DNA of 64,000 nt, taken from NCBI GenBank assembly GCA_033980235.1, contig CM067077.1:11694102-11758101 (forward strand), written 5' to 3'. This DNA comes from Diadema setosum (Eukaryota > Echinodermata > Echinoidea > Diadematoida > Diadematidae). The notes beneath the pieces are model-generated. The model did not search any database and was not told the origin of the DNA. It saw only the letters and a program-made list of their open reading frames with translations. Position 1 is the first letter of the stretch. The number at the start of each line of letters is the position of its first letter. Positions 49,201-60,899 of the stretch are shown piece by piece. The position numbers and the translations under genes were made by a program.

Positions 49201-52200
49201 GTCGCCGCACTCTTTGTAATAAAGAACGTGTCGTCTTCAAGGAGAGTTAAGTGTTTTTGGTCAATTCTGAATAACCCCCTCCTCGGGGGAAGCAATTACA
49301 CGATGGGCAGTGATGCAAAAGTGATGCAAAAGTCTGTCTACCGTTTCTTAGCGGCTCAATAAGTCTAACCTTGCAAGTGATATTGCCCGGCTGTCACTCC
49401 CTTTAGGGGAGCACTTCCCTCAAATTTCTATAAAAGCTATACCAGCAGATCCACATCCTATGATTCTAATGGCGTGGCGTCTTGTATCCGAAAATCAGCC
49501 CCGAAATCGGTGTCCGTGTTGCCGAACGAAAGTTCATGAAACTCGGACATCCGTAATTGGATTGAAACGGTGGCTTACAGTACTTCATTACTTCAAGACA
49601 CACCATCCAGATTGCAAACAAGAGAGCAAACGACACGAAATGTACAAACGAACTGTCACAGCCGAATGGAAAACAATAAAGACAAACAAACAAAATGATC
49701 AATCAAACGCTAATCATCGCTACGCTGTCGTCGATTGTTTGTGTTTCGCTACAATGTTGTTTATTTTGTGTGTTTATATGTTTACTTTTTGAAGTCCCGA
49801 CGGCAAGCAAATTAAAAGAAAAAAATAATTAAATGTCATTGTTAGCGCGGAAATTAAGTCCCAAAGATTATATCCAATCATTTAAAGTGAATCTACTATA
49901 GTGAAACATAACTTCTTGATCATAGCACGTGTATTTCGAGTTCTATGGATTTGTGTGTGTTTGATTGCTGTTTTCAGCATGTGCGTTTAGCTTTCGTTTC
50001 ACTAACATCTGTTCGTCGTCACAGGCGCGTTGACGGATGTCGGACACGAACCGTTGAGGGCGTTAATCAGATATCTTCATGGCTGGCCCGTGCTGGAGGA
50101 TGGTAGCTTCGACGCCAGTTCGTGGCGCCTCGCAGACGTTCTGGCCAAAGCACGACTGAAGACCGACCGGAATTTTATCTTCGCTAACAGAATTGTAATG
50201 GACCCCACGGATTCAACAAGATACATCAATTCGGTAGGGACTAGCGTCTGTAGCCCTGTATGAGTTTTTGTGAACCTTGAGTTGTAGGTGTAGAGAGAAA
50301 ACTGCTTCGCACAATGCATGACGGTCTTATTCCTTTAAGCCCTGTACATGTGTATGGGGTGCAGAAACCAACTTTTGGCGTACGCAAAATAATACCAGGG
50401 AATAAATGTGTGCCCGATAGACCAATGTTTATATAAGGAATTTGTGTGCGTGTTTGTGTATGTGTGTCTAGTGTGTGTGATTTTTTTTTCCATGTTACTT
50501 GATTCAAATAAGACATGATTGGTTGTTGTTGTTGTTTTTTTTTTCAGAGAGATCGTGTAGTTGACAAATCAGCGTAATTAAAAACTTAGCGCTGCAGACC
50601 ACAATGTCATGCACAATGCTCACTTAAAAATTGCCTAATCTACATACACACACGCACGAACAAAAAGACTCATGTATGATCGTAATTTTGTTTCCTATTT
50701 TCGGCGCGCCAAGGAATAGTGTTGAAGTGACAACATAGTCCCGCCCTGTTAAAACATAATGAAAGCGCGTGAATTCCGTAACTCCACAAATTTCATGTCA
50801 AATTTGGATGGAGCATCCACCACTCTGTTCTTCTGATTTTGCAAAGTACAAAATCAATGTGAACATGAAGTTGTACCGCACTTTTTTTGTGAAAGTCATT
50901 TCGTTTCCCTGATTTTTCAGTGACTTAATGTTCATGTCTTATACCACTGAAACATAGCAACTGTAAAGCACCCCAGGTTCTTGTTCTGTGTAATTACTCA
51001 TTTTTCTTTCCGCATTCATCTTCATTTTCTTTTCTTTTCTTTTCTTTTCTTTTCTTTTCTTTTCTTTTCTTTTCTTTTCTTTTCTTTTCTTTTCTTTTCT
51101 TTTTTTACCCACAGCTTGATCAACCGAAACTGGGTCTGGAGAATCGAGACTATTTTCTTCAGTCCTACTCACCAGCGGTTAGTCATGATTTTAGTTTTTA
51201 TTATTATATTGCATCAAAAGGCAAAAATAAAACTTAACATAAAACCAGAGGAATTAAAGAGTGAAAATCGAGAAAAATTGCCAATTCTGTGTGACGTAGG
51301 TGTTAAGCAGCTTTCCATTTGTTTTTTGCACATTTTCATTTTCTCAGGTATTTTGCCATAGACAGAAATTGTACAGGACAATAAATTTTATGACTCTTAT
51401 CATATATCAAGGAAAGGTCTTGTGAAACTTTTCTAGTTACAAAAATGAAAATTTGTGGTGTGTAACAAACAGGCTGCTTAACATCTTTGTTGCACACAGT
51501 TGTCAATGTCTCTTGCTCTCTTAGTTTTAACCGTTCATGTTGTTTTTTTGTGTGTGTGTCTAATTCTACCAAATTTTCACTGATCTGCTTTTCTGATTTC
51601 TTTGATTTCATACAAAGCATTGGGATATCAGGAAGGAATTCTCCTTAAAATCTAAGTGGACGTACTTATCGAGCGTTCTATCGTTCCTTTGACAGGGCTT
51701 GAAAGCATACGAAGAGTTCATGGTCGATATGGCCTTCGAGCTCCGGGGAGGCACGGACAAGGACGACATCCGAAGCCAGATGCAGGACGTCCTCAAGTTC
51801 GAGACAAAAATGGCAAATGTGAGACATCCGGTTTGAATAGTCGTATCTCCCTTTTCTCTTAGTGAAGCCACATAATAATAATGTATCATGAATGCTATAA
51901 TTTAGCAGCCGGCGAGTTTTCGTTCTCATCTGTACCGAAAAAAAAGTAGTCGATGGTAAAATAACCTTTTGCTACTCACCTGATATTATAAACTCCACAG
52001 TTGATTGCGGATAAACGGGTAGCTGCATGTACATAAATGAAAATCCAAAGCGAAGATTCTGATGACAATAAATATGTGTGTGTGTTGGTGTTTTTGTTTG
52101 TTTGTTTGTTGTTGTTGTTTTGTTTGTTTGTTTGTTTTTTGCTCTTTTATTTAATACTAAATTTCCTGATCCATGCTATTATTCTGAACTTGGAGAAATT

Positions 52201-55200
52201 AAAGCACATGTTTTGTTTTGTTTTGTTTTTATCTCAGATTACTGAAACTAGTATTAACCAAATAAAGGAGAACGTGTATATATCTTTATTCTCCAGATCT
52301 CGTTATCTACAGCAGAGAATCGCATGGCTAGAACAAAAAGTTACAAGAAGACCGTGGCACAGCTTAAAAAAGAGGTTCCGATTGTAAGTTCAATTTTTTT
52401 TTAAATCTATTTCTCCGTTTATAGGTCAATGTATGCATGCTTGTACTTACAGTATGTATGTGTGAATCTATTCTGTCTATCTCTAGATTTATCTATATAC
52501 ATCATCATGTATTTATAGCTCCATCACTCTTTGTTTTTTTTTTCTCTTACTTCTTTAAGTGGCACTTAAAGAAGAATGAAACCCATCTATATCTGTCGAT
52601 TGAGTAAAAGCAGCAGTATTAGTAGAATATATCAGTGAGAGTTTGCAGAAAGTCAGACAATCCGTTTAAAAGTTATGAACTTTTAAAGTGTTGTTGCAGC
52701 CATCGCTAGATGAAAGCCTACTACTGTTTGTGACGTCACATATGAAGAATGACTTAAAGAAAATATGCAGAAAATTCAACAGAATGTTGTTTTTTAAAAC
52801 AAAAAGTAAACATTTCCATGACGTATGCTGACGTATGTAAGGGTTATATAATTCCTCCTGCTGTCTGAAAGAGGGAAGTCAAGTGCTTTTTCGTTATGCT
52901 AGACAACTGTTGCTTACTTTACCATGAGTCGACATTTTTTTTTCAGTTGTCATGGCAAATAGGCTCCTGACCCTGAATGCAAGAATATAATGTTATCTGT
53001 TGTTAGTTTCAGTTAATTCAGTTTAGGTGTTTCCAGGTACGATCGCGCACTCTACAAGTGTGTGATCTCACCTTGGAACATTGAATAAGAGTTACTTTTC
53101 ACGTTTTACGTTGCTACACTTACTGAATCGTTCAGTTAGTAATTATTAAACGATTATTGTTTGTTGATCCTAATCATTCACTTCTACACTCGCCTAGCTT
53201 GATCACTCTGTGTTTACTGGTCGTTGCAGATCATTTTAATGTCTGTATTCCATGCATCTAACTAACAGATTGACTGGGATCGATATTTTCGTCTGGTGAT
53301 GAACACGACGCACGTCAACGACTCAATGGAATTGGTCATCTTCTCACCTCCTTACGTCGCTGGACTTCAGAGAATACTCTCAGAAACTCCAAATCGGTGA
53401 GGTGACAGATAACACCCCCCCCCCCCCCCCAATTCACCAAGCCATCCTTACACACCTACGTATACACCCAACAAGCATCTTCAAGCATCTTTAATCTTAT
53501 TATTATATTATTTTAAAAAGAAATAATGGATTGAGTAGTGATTGTTAAGCATTTTTACCGCTCTCAACAAAGATGTAACTAGCCAGGAAATGAAGAGCTT
53601 GCTCCAAAAAGGCGCTAAATCTATCATATTTCAATGGATTTAGCGCCTTTTGGAAGCTAGCTCTTCAAATGACCAAATTTCTTCAATTATGCTTATACTT
53701 ACGTCATGTGGTTATTTCATTTTCTACCAACCTTTGTCATTTTGTCAACCACAGTCATTGACAGTATAGCGACTTTTGTTGGCGAGCTTTCATCCACTTT
53801 TGTGGACTTTCTCTTTGCTGTTATGTTATCATCGTCCACCGATGAAAGCTTTTTGAATGTTTACACTTTTTAAGAGAAAGAGAGAGAGAGAGAGAATTCC
53901 CCCAATACTGAAATAAAACCAAATACAGGCAATTCTGATATCAGCAGATATCTGGATAACTATTTCCACTGTTGGTTTCCGATGCACCATGTTGATTCTC
54001 TTTTTTTTTTCTTTAAGCGCACAATCCTGACAAGGTTGACGCACTCGTTCTTGAATTCATTAGGTCCAATTTAATATCGCATGCACTCGTCCAATAAAAA
54101 AAAAAAATAGGGCGTGGTTCACCAGAAATCAGCGAATCTTCGACACATGTCACTGGGATCAATACTCCCCCTTCTGTTACTTTGCACTGCACCCTTCAAT
54201 GTCAGCATGCAGCTTATGGTCAAATATCTTATATGAATTCAGTTTTGTTTCCTTGTTCCTTTTTGATATGACACGAAGTACAATTCTTAGAATTAAGCTG
54301 TTCATGATTATGTGTGTGGTGTGTCTATGTGACACAGAAATGCAGAAATGCATAGCATAAAAGCTTGATGTTAAAATGTATGTACTATTATCACCGCCGG
54401 CGGAATGTTTTCGAAAGTGGGGGGGGGGGGGGGCACTTCTGGGTTTTTTGAGCTAACAAGCAAAAAAAGAAAAACAAACAAACAAACAAACAAGGCCGGA
54501 ACTTCTGGTGCCACTTCCGGCTTTTTTCAGCTGACGAGCAAAACAAAGCCAAACAAAACCAAACAAAATAAAACAAAACAAAAAAAGGTCTTCAGCACAA
54601 AAACATAACCTTACCGCGCTCACACTTCAAGGTTTCTTTACCACCCCCACCCCCCCCCCCCCCCCCACTTTTTACCCGAAAGTGCGTAAGTGGCACTAGA
54701 AAGGGAATGAAAGAGATAGAAACCTTGAAGTGTGAGCGCGGTAAGGTTATGTTTTTTTTTTTTAATGCTGAAGACCTTTTTTTTTTTTTTTTGGGGGGGG
54801 GGGGGTTGCTTGTCTGCTGAAGAAACCCGGAAGTGGCACCAGAAGTTGCGTTGGAGGCCTTTTTTTTTTTTAGGTGATCCGAGTATCCTCTCGGATCACC
54901 TTCTGTATGTGCACTTTTTTTTTTTTTTTTTTTTTTTTTTTGCTTATTAGCTCAAGAAACCCAGGAGTGGGCCCCCCGCCAGCCATGATTATGCACATTG
55001 CTGTTTATATCGTGTCATATGATTTTTGGTGATCAAAGTTTTCTTTTTCTTTTTCTTTTTGTATACAGGACGATCGCAAACTATGTCATATGGCGGACAG
55101 TCATGCGTACAGTGGACCAAATGAGTAACAGAGCCAGGTCAATTAAACACGCATTCCAAAAGGTACAGTCCCATCATCTTAGTTGCAAGTTTTGCATTGT

Positions 55201-56819
55201 TTTAAGAGAGTAGAAGACATCACAGAGAAGAAGTACGAGAGCAGAAGTTTGATTTTATGTCCGTATTGTCTGGGGCAAATTATTTGGTTAATAGGGTCCT
55301 ACTTTTTCCTCTCTCTCTCTTCTTTTCTTTAAAGTAGCAGCAACAAGAAGACAGGAATAGGTGACGAACACAAAACAAAGTTGTTGTTGTTTTTTTTTAA
55401 AGAGCTCATGTAGACCTAATATATTTCTTTATTACGGCTGCAATGCTTATTTATGTTGCTGTACTGAAGAGATATCGATAAGAATGAAAATTCATATACC
55501 CAGGGTTGTTACGTCAGTGCGTATATTACAAGCGCAGAAGTCTTTCCAGAGCCCCTTATATTGTGATTGTTCAGGCGTCATTAGCTCCTAACTTTTAGGC
55601 GTGGATCTAGACTAACAACGATGGAGACTAAGATGTTCCATTTAGTGACAAGAGCCTTATCAATGTCGATCAGTGTTCCTGGTACTGAAAGCAGGTACAC
55701 ATGGTCTGACTTAGCACTGATGATGCGTGTTCACTATCGGTACACCAATTCACAAGATAGACAGAAGATTTTTGGGTCATTATCATAACAGAAATGTTTT
55801 AATTTTGAGTAGTCCCACAGAGTAAACATTGTATGAGGTACTATTATGGGATATAAAATCATTGCATGAATACATAAATAAGCATGTGAACTAGAATACT
55901 AACCATCAAAAGTGGATTTAGCACCTTTTGGAAACTTTTCAATTGATTTTGTTGTCTTTGTTTCTGTGTTTTCTCTTCGATAACGATTTCCCTCGACGGA
56001 CCAGGTGGTGACTGGGGAGCAGAAGCAGCCTGCCCGATGGAAACAGTGCATCCACTCCACAAACCTGTTCATGGGTCGGGCGTTGGGGGTGCTATTCATC
56101 CAAGATCATTTTGACGAGGAAAGCAAGAATACGGTGAGCACCACTTGTTATATATAGTATAACAGAACCGGAAATCTGCTCTCTCTGAAAAAAAAAAAGA
56201 AGAAGAAAATGGTTGTGCTCTTTGAAAGATATCAACAATTAATGATGTATATAAATTGGTCCTCAACGTGGTGCATTATTATTTTTTTTTATTCTAAGCA
56301 ATTAAAAAAAAACACTCCAATATTAGTTATATGCCCTTAAAAGGCAACTAAGTCTATCAAACAATGTTGAGTTAACTCGTCAAGAATATTGTTTCTGCTC
56401 TCAGTCACAGGCTGATATAGAAAACGCAGTCACTCCCCGTGTCACTGTCATCACTACGAAATCATTAGATATATTTTTGTTACATGTCTCACTTCTTACT
56501 TCCCAAAAAGAAGACGATATTATCGGGGGCAGATCTAGGAATTCCGTAAAGGGGAGTGGGGGGGGGGGGGGAGGGGCGCAAACAATATTTTTGGTGCCCC
56601 TTCCGGGTTTCATCTCATATTTCTTTTTATTTCTTTTGGTTTAACAACCGACACTGATTATGATAATGAGGTTGTCTCCTCTATTGATGCAGGCGTTCGA
56701 GATGATTAAGCATCTACGGAAAACTTTATACCAAATTCTGAATGGCACAGAATGGATGGACGAAGACACGAAGCAGATCGCCATAGAAAAGGTATAGTTA
56801 CAATAACTTTCTTTATTAA

Positions 56820-56869
<50 letters not shown>

Positions 56870-56925
56870 CATTATTATTGTTAATATTTATTATCATTAC
56901 TATTATTATAATTATTATTATTGTT

Positions 56926-56959
<34 letters not shown>

Positions 56960-56968
56960 CTATAACTA

Positions 56969-57012
<44 letters not shown>

Positions 57013-60000
57013 CATACGATGAATAAAAGAAAGGAAATCTTGATAGATTTAATCCTATTCCCATATAAAACAGGCGGATCTTTTATGCCATTATTCTTAC
57101 CATGTTGCACTTTTGGTCCATCGACGTGTCAAGGCTGTTCGTCTGTAAAGAGGTACTGATTGTTTGGAATTCGCAAATTTAACTCAATTCGATTCAATTC
57201 GAAATTCAACTTTAACATTACAAAGAAATGCTACCTGAATTCCTAAAGGCATGTTAAATATTTTAAAGATTTCTCTTTCATTCAGGCACACGCTGTCCGT
57301 GAGCAGATTGGCTACGATGAGAAATTACTAAACTACACTTATCTCGACTCCATGTACGTTAACGTAAGTAATCATCAAACCCCACGACATATGTGTCATT
57401 ATTCTTTCGCATTATGTTTCAAATGTATCGCCTCTTGCTTTTGTTATATTGGACATTTGTGTCGATAGGGTGCGAAAGTCAAGAGGGGCTTACGCGTGTA
57501 ATAACTTTTTTCAGCATTGATTATATTTATGATTAACTCAGTGACGCAACTACAATGCATTCAAAATGAGAAGGTGAGTGCAAATAATAAGATCAGTCCG
57601 GCATTAGACTGTTACTGTCGTGCTGTTCAAAGCACTTATATATAACATGACAAAACATTCACTTACAGGAATGCTCATTACTACATAGCGTTGGTTTATC
57701 TTCTAATACAATGACTTGAACTCTTCACCATTTTTTTCAAATAAAGCAGGGGAAGGAAATCGATCTTGTTTCCTCAAAAATATTTTTTTTTCTTACAAAT
57801 ACAAAGTCATTGCCACAAAATCATGGAGTAACTTAATCTACTCTAAATCTTTCGTGAATCATATCGAATGTACATCGAGTCGAGTGAAATTAGAATATGA
57901 ACAGTATAGACACTGTATCCTCCTGCTATAATAATGAGGGTAATATCTCTTCTTTGAACAGATCGACATAAGGACAGATGTGCATTTTGATAATGCTCTT
58001 CAAGTTTGGTCAGACCACGCCAGGCGATCGTTTGCCAAGCTAAACGACAGTGTCGATCGGTACGGCTGGTCAACCACACCGGTGGTGGTCAACGCCTATT
58101 ACTACTACCAGAGCAACCAAATCAGTGAGTATTTGACTGGTGATATTTGTTTTAAATTTTGCTCTCCTGTTACTAAAAATATTATCATTATCATAATCGT
58201 CATCACAACTGAGACTTTTTGAGGCACTGCAGATGGTTAACCCAGTATTGATGGAGACGAAGATTGGGCTTTTAACTTTTTGCGAGATACCAAGAAACCA
58301 CTTATGAAGTAGTATAGAACATACCATTCTAAAAGGAATTCAAATTAATTTATGGAAAATCGGTTTTGAAATATTCTGAGATATTCAAAAACAAAGTAAA
58401 ACAAAGCGGTCGTAATAAAAGGTGGGTCCCACCTTTTAGGATCGCTCTGTTTTTGGTATCTCAGCCTGTTAAAAACATTTTTTAATCAACTGTTGACTTC
58501 CTCTTGAAATTACATGCTCTTCATAAGAGGTTTCTCATTATCTCATCAAAAATTGTTAGAAACCTGAAGTTAGGTCTCAACCAAAACTATTTGATCCCTT
58601 TAAGGTATACACAAGGTGAATATCAGCACCATTACTTACGAATTACAATATAATATCCGAAATCATTTTTAGAATAAACGTACATAAAAGAGAGACACTG
58701 TAGCTAACATTTGTAAATATTATATCCTCGCAAGAGTCAAAATAGAATGATCATGATGAGTATGAAAGATCGAGTCTTTTGGGATGTTCAAGGTGATCAT
58801 TTTTATAGAAATGCATCAATTTCTAGAGGAAAAATTAGAAGGGAAAATATTCTAATTCCTCTAAAAACCTCGTTCAGCTTGCACTGTTGTGAATAATAAT
58901 AATAATAATAATATGAACAATGTGCCTCAGCGAATACTAATAAAGAGGAAAAGATGTTGTAAAATCCACCACACTTGCCAAGTATTACGGTATCTGACAA
59001 TTCTGTTGTATGTTTGTGTGTTTTTCTGTGTATGCCAATTTGCTGTCAAGATAGTTGAGGACAGGAGAGTGATTCTAAATTTGTTTAATATCAATTTGAA
59101 TTTCAGCATTTCCCGCAGCAATTTTACAACCGCCATACTTTAGTCGCGAGTACTCGAGGTGAGTTGCCAAGGACAATATTTCCGGCCACAATATGTTATA
59201 CATAATCACTCATAAAATAGGACATTAAAATCCATTTATCTGTATGTTGAAGCGTTAGTTGTTTGTCTCCCTTTTTGTGGGGGGAGGAAGTTTGTTTTGT
59301 TTTGTTTGTTTCTTTGATTTACCAGTCTTAAAAGGAAGAATCAGAGATAGGAAAACATATGTTAACAAGATTAGGGGAAGTGAAAGTTAAACCTATTAAC
59401 AACTCTAACCGTCGGGCACACCGTGAAAAGATAAAATCGATTTTAAATGTCCTTACCACACAACCTGCCATAGACTTACAGTTGAAATCAAATTGATGAT
59501 AAATTTCAACTCTTCATAAAACAGGGCCCAGGTCAAAAACATACAAAAGGTAGGCCAAAATGATTTTCCTTTTTTTTTCATAGTTTAAAAAAAGTAAATT
59601 TTAAGCTTTAAAATGAGACATAAGTTGTTCAATGAAACCATCCTAATCCATTGAAATAGGGACTGAAATAAGAGAGAGTTAGGACATGCAGTTTCATAGA
59701 AAATCGAGAAAAGAGGATGTCAAGAATAGAGTCATTCAGGCGTATTGTGCCGAAATACCAATGTAAATGTAATTATTTCTTCTAATGAAAGGATTTCTGT
59801 ATATGAAATGAATAAGAAATAATTTATGAGAACATGATATCATCATCTTGGTGATTTTTCTGGTCAAGAAGTGTTTTCCGTGAAATTTTGAAAATTCAGA
59901 ATGTCTTAATTTTCTTATTTCTTATCCGATTTTGATAATTTGTTTCACTGTTCTGTCAGGATTTTTTTTCTCTTTCTTATGACATTGATAAAATTCTGAA

Positions 60001-60545
60001 GGGGATTTTCTCCTTTAAGGATGGAGTTCGTTATTCTGAATATCAAAAGAAGTTACATGCCAACAAACCTTTAGAACTACGAGCCTTATTTCATTTTGTC
60101 ATTAACGAACCTTCGGAATATTAAACGGGCCCTATTTCATTTTTGTTTTTTGCATTTAATTAACCAACCTCCGGAATAACGAACCCCCTTTTCATCTTCA
60201 GATCAACCTCCTTCGGGATCTCGAACCTTCGAAATAATGTACTGTATCCGTTTTTGAAAACTCTCATACCCCCACCCTCTAATTTTGTGTGTGGGTTCGC
60301 GTGTTTGGTTTTAGATCGATGAACTACGGCGGAATCGGTGTTGTGATTGGCCACGAGCTGACACATGGTTTCGACGACAGAGGTCAGTGTTCCTCGGGTT
60401 TCATGGCTCTACAGTCATGGCAAGCTATCTTTAAGATAGCCGTGCTAAAGATTTCATGAAGTAATGCTTTAGAAAACACATCTAATTATTCTATTTAATG
60501 TGTGTGTATGGGGGTGGGGAGAAAGAGCAGTTGAGTGTGTGTTTG

Positions 60546-60576
<31 letters not shown>

Positions 60577-60842
60577 GCTGTTTTTTTAATAGATATCATT
60601 CGCCTATACACATACATAACATTCTGGTAAAATACACGGCATTCTACATCATGCATAATATGAATGATACGGTTTGACAGGCAGCTACAAATAACATAAA
60701 TACGATTCCAGTGAATTAAGTTTTCTGACATACACGTTTATATGCATCCATTTTTTTTTTTCACTTGCTTAAAAAACACAAAATTATGGGGAAAATTTAA
60801 TGATCTCTTCTTGTTTCTGGCATAAAGTATAAATAATTTAAG

Positions 60843-60899
<57 letters not shown>

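Noticed and set aside
56706..57159. Long overlapping open frames rich in Asn, Ile or Leu on both strands
   Set aside because: They are translations of the ATT microsatellite and of peptidase exon 13 read in other frames.
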